Source: an uncultured Oscillibacter sp.
GTDB lineage: Bacteria; Bacillota_A; Clostridia; Oscillospirales; Oscillospiraceae
Assembly: GCA_951800675.1 (NCBI GenBank)
Contig: CATOKC010000043.1
Coordinates: 1-24,484, forward strand
Reading direction: 5' to 3'
DNA length: 24,484 nt
Position numbers and translations under genes: made by a program. Positions 14,893-22,400 of the stretch are shown in pieces (the stretch's first letter is position 1; every line of letters begins with the position of its first letter). Under the pieces are notes generated by a model. It was not told the origin of the DNA and made no database searches. It saw only the letters and a program-made list of their open reading frames with translations.

Positions 14893-15156
14893 ATGACGGT
14901 ATCCTTAAAATCCCAAAGGCGCCGCCTGCGGCGGCAGGCTGTGTTGGGCGTGACATTTTTTGTCCTGTTTCAGCTGGCCTGCGCCGCCGTATTCGCCGCG
15001 CTGTGCTTTATCCCGAACCTGCCCAGGTGGGCGTTCTGGCTGTTCGCCGCTCTGTCGGGGGCATGCGGACTGCCGGTCATTCCCGCCCTGGTGGTGTTAA
15101 AAGAACGTTTTCAAGAAATTGAAGGAGGAGAATTCGATGCTGCTGCTGAATATTGA
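14893..15156 (+). CDS. Small two-TM protein with C-terminal EIxGGE signature (second copy)
   Basis: This 87-residue protein has a very basic N-terminus (SLKSQRRRLRRQ), two hydrophobic segments (about 16-38 and 45-68) and the tail LKERFQEIEGGEFDAAAEY. The tail is shared in pattern with the MerR regulator and the small protein at 13642. The ATG at 14893 is preferred over ATG 14872 because GGAAGGGAGGG (14876-14885) lies just before it. Its last 20 nt overlap the YbjQ-family gene, whose ribosome site GGAGGAG is formed by the codons for the EGGE motif. Function is unknown. Confidence 0.8.
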   Translation: MTVSLKSQRRRLRRQAVLGVTFFVLFQLACAAVFAALCFIPNLPRWAFWLFAALSGACGLPVIPALVVLKERFQEIEGGEFDAAAEY

Positions 15157-15448
15157 CTATGTACCCGGAAAGGAACTTGAGGCCCTGGGGATTGTGAAGG
15201 GGACGGTGGTCCAATCCAAAAACTTCGGCAAAGACTTTATGGCCGGCATGAAAACCCTGGTGGGCGGCGAGATCGCGGGCTATACGGAGATGCTCAACGA
15301 GGCCCGGCAGATCGCCACCAAGCGTATGGTGGACGAGGCCCAGGCCCTGGGGGCCGACGCGGTGGTCAACGTCCGCTATGGCTCGTCATCCGTAATGCAG
15401 GGGGCCGCCGAGGTGGTGGCCTACGGCACGGCGGTGAAGCTGAAATAA
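15137..15448 (+). CDS. YbjQ-family protein (PF01906)
   Basis: This 103-residue soluble protein belongs to the YbjQ/UPF0145 family, sometimes called a putative heavy-metal-binding domain. The family forms a small alpha/beta barrel-like oligomer of unknown biochemical role. Diagnostic stretches are LGIVKGTVVQSKNFGKD, the helix with EARQIATKRMVDEAQALGAD, and VVNVRYGSSSV followed by YGTAVKL. Length is normal. The ATG at 15137 lies inside the preceding gene with GGAGGAG (15123-15130 region) upstream. The stop overlaps the next start by one base (TAATG), so the three genes 14893-16158 are translationally coupled. Confidence 0.9.
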   Translation: MLLLNIDYVPGKELEALGIVKGTVVQSKNFGKDFMAGMKTLVGGEIAGYTEMLNEARQIATKRMVDEAQALGADAVVNVRYGSSSVMQGAAEVVAYGTAVKLK

Positions 15449-16158
15449 TGCGGGTCACCTTTTTGGACCACAGCGGCTTTTTGGTGGAATCGGACTCCAC
15501 CACGCTGCTGTTTGACTGGTGGAGGGGGGAGCTCCCGGCGGTCAGGCCGGGAGTCCCCCTGTACGTCTTTGCCAGCCATGTACATCCCGACCATTTCGAT
15601 CCCCGGATTTTTGCCCTGGACGACGGGAGCCGGGAGGCGCGGTTTATCCTGGGCCATGACATCAAGCTCAGCTCCCGGAATCTCAGCCGCTGGGGCGTCT
15701 CGCCGGAGACGGCGGAGAAGTGCCGGAACCTCCGGGGCGGGGAGACGCTGGAGCTCTCCGGGGTCTCCGCGGAGGCCCTGCCCTCCACCGACGAGGGGGA
15801 GGCGTTTTTGGTGACGGCGGACGGGCGGACCGTCTTTCATGCCGGGGACCTGAACTGGTGGCACTGGGAGGGGGAGGACAAGGGCTGGAACCGAAACATG
15901 GAGGTCAACTTCAAGAAATACGCGGAGGCGCTCCGGGGACGGACCGTTGATCTGGCCATGCTGCCTCTGGACCCCCGGCTGGGGGAGGCGGGCTTCTGGG
16001 GCCCGGCGTATTTCCTCGAAACGGCGGAGATCCGGCGCTTCCTGCCCATGCACCAGTGGGGCGAGTTTGACTTTACCAGGAAATTTTTGGAAAAGTACCC
16101 AGCCTTTACAGACCGCGTCCTGCCGGTAAAAGAGCCCGGACAGGTCTTCGCGCTTTGA
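15448..16158 (+). CDS. Metallo-beta-lactamase-fold hydrolase
   Basis: This 236-residue protein has the metal-dependent hydrolase fold. The signature H44-x-H46-x-D48-H49 is clear in SHVHPDHFDP, later metal ligands are likely in HAGDLNWW (about 131-138), and a final His is likely in MHQWGEF (about 194). It resembles UlaG/YcjY-like or 'MBL-fold' hydrolases rather than true beta-lactamases. The substrate is unknown. It is the last gene of the operon with the two-TM and YbjQ-family genes, and a strong terminator follows. Confidence 0.88.
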   Translation: MRVTFLDHSGFLVESDSTTLLFDWWRGELPAVRPGVPLYVFASHVHPDHFDPRIFALDDGSREARFILGHDIKLSSRNLSRWGVSPETAEKCRNLRGGETLELSGVSAEALPSTDEGEAFLVTADGRTVFHAGDLNWWHWEGEDKGWNRNMEVNFKKYAEALRGRTVDLAMLPLDPRLGEAGFWGPAYFLETAEIRRFLPMHQWGEFDFTRKFLEKYPAFTDRVLPVKEPGQVFAL

Positions 16159-16167
16159 CAAGGAAAA

Positions 16168-16204
16168 GCCCCTCCGGGAAATTCTCCCGGAGGGGCCTCT
16201 TTTT
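16168..16204. terminator. Bidirectional terminator between MBL and cdd genes
   Basis: A perfect 12-bp stem (16168-16179 with 16185-16196) with a 5-nt loop has CTCTTTTT on the plus-strand side and TTTTCC on the minus-strand side. It can end both convergent transcripts. Confidence 0.92.
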
Positions 16205-16604
16205 ATTCCTCTTTCAGCAGGTATTCCGGGCCGAAGCCGTGGGGCAGCAGCTCCCGGAGGGTCCGGGACAGCTCCTCCCCCTTGCCGTTGAGGCTGATAA
16301 CCTCCATGTCCGGGGCGAACTCGTAGAGCACCTGGCGGCAGACGGCGCAGGGGACGCAGAAATCCTCGCACCGGCCCGCCACCGCGATGCGGACAAAGTC
16401 CCTGTGGCCCTCGCTGACGGCCTTGCCAACCGCCACCCGCTCGGCGCAGAGGGTGGGGGAATAGGCGGCGTTCTCAATGTTGCAGCCGGTGAAAACCGTG
16501 CCGTCGGAGCACTCCAGGGCCGCGCCGACGGGGAAGTGGGAGTAGGGAATATAGGCCCGGTCCAGCATGGCCACGGCGGCGGCTTTCAGTTCTTCTCTTG
16601 TCAT
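16203..16604 (-). CDS. cdd: Cytidine deaminase
   Basis: This 133-residue zinc enzyme converts cytidine and deoxycytidine to uridine forms in pyrimidine salvage. The zinc and catalytic motifs are C53-A-E55 and P85-C86-x-x-C89. The N-terminal IPYSHFPVGAAL and the GCNIENAAYSPTLCAER segment are typical of the small tetrameric enzymes, and the length is normal. AAAGGAG (16613-16619) precedes the ATG. It starts 16 nt after the CE4-like lipoprotein gene on the same strand, so the two probably share a transcript. Confidence 0.96.
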   Translation of the reverse strand: MTREELKAAAVAMLDRAYIPYSHFPVGAALECSDGTVFTGCNIENAAYSPTLCAERVAVGKAVSEGHRDFVRIAVAGRCEDFCVPCAVCRQVLYEFAPDMEVISLNGKGEELSRTLRELLPHGFGPEYLLKEE

Positions 16605-16620
16605 GATGAAAACTCCTTTC

Positions 16621-17823
16621 TCACTCCGTCCAGGAGACCTCTCTCTGAGGACGGACGGTTAAGTCTATGATATCCTTGGCGTCGTAGAATTGGAGATAGC
16701 GGTCCCGGGAGTGGCGGAGGGTGGTGCCGTCGGGGTGGAGGCGGTCACAGATTACGGCGCTGATGTCCTTTTTGATGAAGCTGAAGCTCTCCACGCCTAC
16801 GGAGCAGAAAACCCGGAAGCCCTTGCTCTGTAAGTACTGGAAGGCCGGGCCCGTTATGGTCCAGTCGTTGCCGTCGGGGCGCTCGCCGTGGGGGTAGAAG
16901 AGGATCGCGGTCTCCCCCACCAGACTGCCCACCTCGTCCAGCCAGCGCTGGGTATCTGCCTCGATGCGGGTCATGTTTCCATCTCCCAGGCGGATGTGGC
17001 CCCAGGTGTGGCTGCCGAAGGTCCAGCCGGTACGGCGGAGCTCCTCGACAATGGGCCGGACGGCCTCCCGCTCCTTCTGGCGGTTGGCCTCCTTGGCGTC
17101 GTCCCACTCCTTGGTGTCCGTCTGGGTGCGGTAGCCCAGGATGCCCTCATAGCCCGTCAGGCTCAGGCAGCCCTTGGCCCCGAAGGGGGAGAAGTCGGGG
17201 TGCTCTTCCACGAATTTATCCAAAATCGGGATGGCGTCCAGGTCCCGGCTGACGACCTCGTTGCCCTCCGGGTCCAGGCCCCAGGAGGCAATTTTCAGGT
17301 CCTCCCCGATGATAAGCTTATGGGCAAAGCCGTTTTCCAGCATATAGGGGTAGTAATTCGTGTCGTCGTAGCTGAGGACCAGGGGCTTCTTTCCCTCGGG
17401 GAGGTAGAGGGTATTCCGGACCATATGGGGGCCGTCCTCCCCTTCCTCCTCACTCCAGACACTGTTGATATCCACCAGGACATAGCCCTTGTCATAGACG
17501 CTCCGGAGGATTTTATTATACTCGTCCACGGTGACCATGAAGTCGTCCAGGCCGTTGGCCTGGTTATCCCCGTCGAAGGCCAGCTCCGGGTAGGCGATGA
17601 CGGGATGGAAAAACAGGTGCTCTACAATGCCGGTCCAGGGGACGTAACCCTCCCGCTCCTGGGTGGGGTCCTTGATTTCATAGGGCTCCTGGACGGGGGC
17701 GGGGGGCGGCTCCGGCTCTTGAATTTCCGGTTCCGGCGGGGACGGCTCCTCCGGGGGCGGGGCCTGGGTGGAGCAGGCGGTCAGGAGGAGAAGCAGCAGG
17801 GTCAGGCTTAATAATCGGCGCAT
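16621..17823 (-). CDS. Polysaccharide deacetylase-like (CE4) lipoprotein
   Basis: This 400-residue lipoprotein has a lipobox ending at Cys17 (LLLLTAC), a Pro/Glu-rich linker (about 20-55) and a CE4/NodB-like domain. The second CE4 motif is intact as S271-H272-x-x-x-H276 (SHTWGH), and FYPHGER (near 310) corresponds to motif 3. The first motif reads LSYDDTNYY (150-158), so the usual TFDDG is altered, although both Asp residues (153, 154) are kept. CE4 enzymes remove N-acetyl groups from peptidoglycan or other GlcNAc polymers. A long insert lies between motifs 1 and 2. The start ATG is preceded by AGAAAGGA. It is upstream of cdd in the same operon. Confidence 0.85.
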   Translation of the reverse strand: MRRLLSLTLLLLLLTACSTQAPPPEEPSPPEPEIQEPEPPPAPVQEPYEIKDPTQEREGYVPWTGIVEHLFFHPVIAYPELAFDGDNQANGLDDFMVTVDEYNKILRSVYDKGYVLVDINSVWSEEEGEDGPHMVRNTLYLPEGKKPLVLSYDDTNYYPYMLENGFAHKLIIGEDLKIASWGLDPEGNEVVSRDLDAIPILDKFVEEHPDFSPFGAKGCLSLTGYEGILGYRTQTDTKEWDDAKEANRQKEREAVRPIVEELRRTGWTFGSHTWGHIRLGDGNMTRIEADTQRWLDEVGSLVGETAILFYPHGERPDGNDWTITGPAFQYLQSKGFRVFCSVGVESFSFIKKDISAVICDRLHPDGTTLRHSRDRYLQFYDAKDIIDLTVRPQREVSWTE

Positions 17824-17842
17824 GGCGTCGGTTCCTTTCTGT

Positions 17843-17878
17843 CGAAAAATCTGTTATTTTAGTATAACAGATTTTTCG
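17843..17878. repeat. 36-bp dyad overlapping the deacetylase -10 region (candidate operator)
   Basis: Two perfect 15-nt arms (17843-17857 and 17864-17878; CGAAAAATCTGTTAT and its complement) flank a 6-nt centre. On the minus strand a TATACT (17861-17866) falls in the middle, so the dyad covers the likely -10 box of the lipoprotein-cdd operon. The transcript would start inside the dyad, so an RNA hairpin is unlikely for that promoter and a DNA-binding site is more plausible. No good -35 box was found. Confidence 0.6.
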
Positions 17879-17930
17879 GCAAAAGGGGTAACAAATTTGT
17901 GACAGTTTTTTCCCATGCGGGGCTGGTACT

Positions 17931-17972
17931 CGCCCTTGCGGGCGGGGAGAGATTCAGCCATGAAGATGGCTG
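17931..17972. other. Two small hairpins in the gene-free stretch
   Basis: CGCCC-TTGC-GGGCG (17931-17944) and CAGCCAT-GAAG-ATGGCTG (17955-17972) are perfect short stem-loops. They lie just before the larger structured element and may belong to the same RNA. No reading frame with a ribosome site is seen. Confidence 0.45.
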
Positions 17973-17979
17973 GTTCTTT

Positions 17980-18069
17980 GCACCCCCCATTTTCTCTTTT
18001 TCTTCCAGAAGAAAACGAGAAAACGGGCCGTGCACGGTCCAAAAGAGAAAAAGAAGTAACGGGGGTTGC
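17980..18069. ncRNA. Unexplained structured element (possible ncRNA or interspersed repeat)
   Basis: About 90 nt fold into nested inverted repeats. An outer GC/ACCCCC-GGGGG stem (about 17980-17988 with 18061-18069) encloses a 7+7-bp stem with one mismatch (17990-18004 with 18009-18023) and a 6-bp stem (GGGCCG/CGGTCC, 18025-18040). A purine-rich stretch (18041-18056) could compete for the pyrimidine-rich arm. I do not recognise an RNA family, and the strand is uncertain. It may also be a dispersed repeat of this lineage. Confidence 0.4.
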
Positions 18070-18298
18070 GACGGGGCGCGGCTGAATGAATGGCGGAGCC
18101 AGAATGACTTCCCTTGCGCAATTGGATTGAGCGGGGGTTTGTTCCTCGACGAATGGACCAGCTTCTCTTTTCGCTGCCGCTTATGTGGTGGGTACTGAAA
18201 GCAATCCCCGGAGAGCTCTTTACTCTCCGGGGTGTTTGGGGGTGTGGATTTTTGGCTTTGTTATTTTTGTCCTTATCTTTCTCTTTTGCTGCGCTTTT
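18070..18298. other. Gene-free region downstream of spoVAE with one strong hairpin
   Basis: A perfect 10-bp stem (18206-18215 with 18223-18232, CCCCGGAGAG arms) lies here. Neither side has a true T-run, so it is a weak terminator candidate for the leftward spoVAE transcript or for an RNA crossing the upstream element. Reading frames here start without a ribosome site and are not supported. Confidence 0.5.
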
Positions 18299-18655
18299 TT
18301 AGCGCTTCGCGCTGGGCTTGAACACCGACGCCATGACGGCGGCGAAGAAGGTTGCCGCCGCCACGCCGCCCGCCGCGGCCGTCAGGCCCCCGGTCAGGAC
18401 GCCCAGCCAGCCGTCCATGTCTACCGCCTTGCGGACGCCCTTGGCCAGCAGGTGGCCGAAGCCCGTCAGAGGCACCGTCGCTCCCGCGCCGCCCCACTGG
18501 GCCAGAGGCTCATACAGGCCCACGGCGCTGAGAATTACACCCGCCACTACATAGCCTGTCAGAATCCGGGCCGGGGTCAGCTGGGTTTTATCAATCAAAA
18601 TTTGACCGATGGCGCAGAGCAGGCCGCCACAGAGGAACGCGTTTACATAATCCAT
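18299..18655 (-). CDS. spoVAE: Stage V sporulation protein AE
   Basis: This 118-residue membrane protein is the SpoVAE-type subunit of the SpoVA system, which moves dipicolinic acid across the inner membrane of the forespore during sporulation and germination. Diagnostic stretches are GQILIDKTQLTPARIL (17-32), LYEPLAQWGGAGATVPLTGF (47-66) and GGLTAAAGGVAAA, with four likely membrane helices. Length is normal. GGGAGG precedes the ATG. The usual upstream partners spoVAC and spoVAD are absent: the region before it holds a short intergenic stretch and a divergent unrelated gene. No clear sigma-F or sigma-G promoter was recognised. Confidence 0.93.
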   Translation of the reverse strand: MDYVNAFLCGGLLCAIGQILIDKTQLTPARILTGYVVAGVILSAVGLYEPLAQWGGAGATVPLTGFGHLLAKGVRKAVDMDGWLGVLTGGLTAAAGGVAAATFFAAVMASVFKPSAKR

Positions 18656-18682
18656 GGTAAAAACCTCCCTTTTCCGGTAGGG

Positions 18683-18697
18683 TTTCCCGGCGGGAAA
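18683..18697. repeat. 15-bp palindrome upstream of spoVAE
   Basis: TTTCCCG-G-CGGGAAA is a perfect palindrome lying about 28 nt before the spoVAE start, just upstream of its ribosome site. It could be a regulator site or a small leader hairpin. Confidence 0.5.
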
Positions 18698-18710
18698 AAT
18701 TTATGCGGCG

Positions 18711-18734
18711 GAGTTGCACGGGTTTTGGCAACTC
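18711..18734. promoter_or_regulatory. Stem-loop between divergent spoVAE and the tail-like gene
   Basis: GAGTTGC (18711-18717) and GCAACTC (18728-18734) form a perfect 7-bp stem with a 10-nt loop. Extra GCGG/CCGC pairing outside is possible across a 3-nt bulge. The role is unknown. It may be a leader structure or operator. Confidence 0.4.
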
Positions 18735-18796
18735 TCACCGCTCCGGTTTCCCTGTTTAGGTACAACCATATACCAAAAAAGCAGGAGGTTATTTTT

Positions 18797-19336
18797 ATGA
18801 GGCAAACAGAACACTATGGATTGAACCAATGGGAACTGACGGACCGCATCCGCATGGAGGACTTCAACGCCGACAACGCCAAAATCGCCGCCGCGCTGGC
18901 GGAGCTCAAAACCAAGGTGGACGAATTGGAAAGCCGGAAATTCCGCCAGTACCGATTTCACCAGGCCGAGGGTCCCCGCAATTTCTTATCCTATCCCATT
19001 ACCGATGTGGACTGGGCTCAGTTCAGTCGGGTCCACTTCGTCCTGGACATTTACACCACCGCCGCGTGTACCCTGCGTCCCTATGTCTACACAAACCGCT
19101 CGCCTGACAGCTTCCAAGTCCCGGCTTCCGATACGCCCCGGCGGACCCAGGTCCACATCACCTTGTTTCCCGGGCGCCGCCCGGATGACACGGCCTGGGC
19201 CACCATCGCCTGTGAGGACCACTGCGTCACCCGCGTGTTTGACTTCCCCTTCCGCAACATCACCACAGCGGGTGTGGAGGCAGGAGACTTCCGCATCCTG
19301 GCAGGGTCCAGCGTCACAATCTATACGGAGGGCTGA
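18797..19336 (+). CDS. Orphan protein with phage-tail-like N-terminus
   Basis: This 179-residue protein begins YGLNQWELTDRIRMEDFNAD (7-26), a motif seen at the start of clostridial phage tail-fibre or tail-associated proteins. A short coiled coil follows (about 27-48, LAELKTKVDELESRK), then a beta-rich domain of about 130 residues that looks like a jelly-roll or carbohydrate-binding fold. No other phage gene is nearby. The start is supported by AGGAGG (18783-18788). It may be a domesticated tail fragment or a surface-binding protein of the cell. Function is not established. Confidence 0.75.
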   Translation: MRQTEHYGLNQWELTDRIRMEDFNADNAKIAAALAELKTKVDELESRKFRQYRFHQAEGPRNFLSYPITDVDWAQFSRVHFVLDIYTTAACTLRPYVYTNRSPDSFQVPASDTPRRTQVHITLFPGRRPDDTAWATIACEDHCVTRVFDFPFRNITTAGVEAGDFRILAGSSVTIYTEG

Positions 19337-19340
19337 AAAA

Positions 19341-19366
19341 GACCCCCGGGCAAAAGCCCGGGGGTC
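19341..19366. terminator. Bidirectional terminator between the tail-like and S-layer genes
   Basis: A perfect 11-bp stem (19341-19351 with 19356-19366) with an AAAA loop has TCTCTATT on the plus-strand side and TTTTT on the minus-strand side. It is best suited to end the long S-layer-type transcript. Confidence 0.92.
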
Positions 19367-19404
19367 TCTCTATTCAGGTCGGATACCCGAATGGGACAGG
19401 GAAA

Positions 19405-22400
19405 TCAGGTGGTCGCAAGCGTAACGGAAGAATCCGTGAAGGACAGCTTCTGGGTGGCAGAGAAGGCAATGCCGTCCTCGTTCTGCATCTTGGTGAAGGT
19501 CACAGCGGAATCACCAGAGGTGCTAATCGCGCCGCCAACCGCAACCACAGCGTATTCACCACTGCTATCAATCACAGCCGTCAAAGTCTTGCTGTCGACG
19601 CTGGCCAGGGTCAGGGTCGCGCCGGTCACGCCGGTGTCGACCGCTTCGCTGAAGAACACCTTGAAGGTGTCGCCATTAGCCCACGTGTTACCAGCCATCT
19701 CGATTCCGCTAACACTCGCAATCTTGGGAGACGCAATCTTCTCGGCGCTCGCCAGAGAGAGCACGAGACTCTTGGTCAGGTTCTCCACGGTATAACGGAA
19801 GGTCTCGACGTCGTTGTCAGCACCAGTAGCCTTATAGCCGTTCTTGAAGGTTGCGGTAAAGGTATCCACCACAGTGCCCTCCGCGTCCGTCAACTGATAG
19901 TTCAGCTTAACAGCGTCCTTTGCGCTCGTAAGAGCGGCAGCCAGGGAGATGTCGATATAGGCTTTCCCGGCGGCATCGTTATGGGTGATGCTGTAGGTGA
20001 TTGCGTTGGTTGTACCAACAGCGGTACCCGTGCTGTCCTCAGCATCCGCCAAGTCATCCACGATGTCATCCGCTTCGGTAATGCGGTTCAGGACCACAAT
20101 CGGCTTCTTCGCAGTGATGGTAATGGTCACATAACCCTTACCGTCGGGAGTGACATTGCTAGCAGTGGTGGCACTCCAGCTAGAACCAGTCACGGAGAGC
20201 TTCGCGTCCGCAGCGTTGGCAAAGGTCACGCCAGTGATGGCAGCCTCCAGCTCGCCGCTGTCAGCGCCAGCAAACTTGACGGTCACAGCCTCGCCGGTGG
20301 CGACAACCTTGTTGTTAGCCGCGGTACCCTTGGTTCCAGCATAGGGGCTGTTAGTAATCGCTGCGCCCTTATACTCGGTTCCGTCATAGCCGACAACCTT
20401 GATGTCGTAGTTGTCATACTTGACCTCGGTGATCTCAAAGACCAGATCCTCGACATTCTGGCCAGCCAGCAGGGCCTTCAGGGCATTCTGCGTGGTGGTG
20501 CCCATGATATAGGAAGTGCCGGTAGTATTAAAGCTAGCATCGATCTTAACAAGGGGTACCATGCTATCGGGATACAGGACAGTGCCCTCGGCGTCCTTGA
20601 TCTGGGCCTTGATGGAGGTAACAGCGGTGGCGCCAGAGACGTACTCGGGATTCTTGAAGCGGAAGATCACGGTAGCGACGCCATCCTCGGTCAGCTTGAA
20701 GATGGGCTTGCCCAGGATGGAGAAGTCATCAGCAAGCGTCTTAGCGAACTGGACGGTGCCCTGGCCGGCAGTCTTCGCGTCGCTGACCTTGATCACGACG
20801 TTCTTGGTAACGTCCTTGTCCGCGTTCTTGTTGTCCTTGTTGGTAACCTTAAGGGTAACGGTGTACTCGCCAACAGCGCTGGCGGTGAAGACGGCCTCGT
20901 TGCCGGAAGCCTTCACCTTGGCGGCAGAGTCGTCGGCGTTGTTCTTGGCGCTCCAAGAATAGCTGACCGTGGTCAACTTATCCTTGTTGGTCAGGTCGGC
21001 GGTCAGGGTAACCTTCTCGCCCTTCGTGACCTCGTAAACGGTCTCGTCGATGTTCCAATCACCGTCGCCGTCGCTGGTAACCTCAAGATCAAACTCGGGA
21101 GCAGTGGCGTACTTCACGGGATCCTTGGTATCGAGAATGACGATGGCATAGGCGCTGCGGAAGCCGGCGTCGCCAGACTTACCATTCAGCAGAACCTTCA
21201 GCTCGATCTGATCCAGATCGAAATCGCCGTCAAACAGATCCTTCAGCTTGGTGATCTCGCCCTCGTGGCCCACGCGAACGTCAATGATCTTCGCGCTGCC
21301 ACCGAGGATGATACCAGCCTGGTGGCGACCGTTGAGGACATCCTCACCCTCGTTCTTGGTCAGCAGGGCATTCACAGCCGCGTTGGTGCTGCTCGTCTCA
21401 GCGGCGCCCTTCAGGGTGATGCTTTCATCCAGGGTCTTCAGCAGGCTGCCAGCAATGCTGAAGCGGTCCTTCATCTTGTTATCCTGGGTGTTCTTTACCG
21501 CCTGGATTCCCTTGATGTAGAGGCCGTCGAGGCTGTTGCCGCGGTAGTTGTTGCCGTGGAACTCACGGGCATAGAAGATGCCGTTGCGTTCAGAGCCCAT
21601 CAGGATATCGCCAACATCATATTCCTTGTCGAAGATGCCGGTCTGGTTATCCTTGAAGTCGGGACCCTGGACGTACTCGCGCTCGGTCCATCTGCCCTTG
21701 AGCAGCTCGCTCTCGGTGGCATCAGCGCCGACGCTCTTCACGTAGTTGTTGGAACCGGTGTTCTTGGTGATGATGCGGAGGCCGGACAGATCGGCGTCGG
21801 CGGAGTCGGTCTTGATGACCACGGTCTCCACGTTGCCGGAGTCGTTGACATACGCCTCGGCAGTGGTGGCAACAAAGTCGTCATTGTTGGTGCCGACATT
21901 GCGCCAATCGCTGTTGTAGGTGCGCAGCTCTCTGTTGTCAACGTCCTGCTTGCCGTCCGCGAAGTAGATGCTCTCCACCTCGCCGGCGCTGTCGAAGCTC
22001 ACATAGACGAACTTGACACCGGAAGCATAGTCGACATCCTGATAATCCCACTTATAGCCGGCGAGAGTGTTCGCGTTGCCGCCAATCGTCGCCTTCTCCG
22101 CCTCGGAGTACCGAGTGGGATGCGCAGAGGTGTTGTGAGCATAGCCGTCCAGAAGGATATACTGGCTGTTCTTCTTGACAGCGTACTCCTTCGCCACACC
22201 AGTGCCGTCGTCGTCATAGCCCAGGGCGACACGGTAAATGCCTTCCCAATCCTTGTCGAGGTCCGTTCCAGTAGCGGCACGCTTAGGCTCCGTAAAGCTA
22301 TTGGAGGTGGCAGTCACGGCATCCCAGGGATGGGTGTACTGACCGTCAGTCGCCTTAACAGCGTTGGGCAGGTTGTACATGCCAGCCTTCTTGACGCTGC

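Noticed and set aside
15137..15448. Calling the YbjQ-family protein a heavy-metal resistance factor together with the CueR-like operator
   Set aside because: The family's metal-binding label is historical, the MerR protein lacks metal-ligand cysteines and no metal transporter gene is present, so a metal-resistance system is not supported.
18114..18302. 62-codon hydrophobic open frame downstream of spoVAE
   Set aside because: It starts with TTG without a ribosome site, runs through a strong hairpin and ends in the spoVAE stop region.
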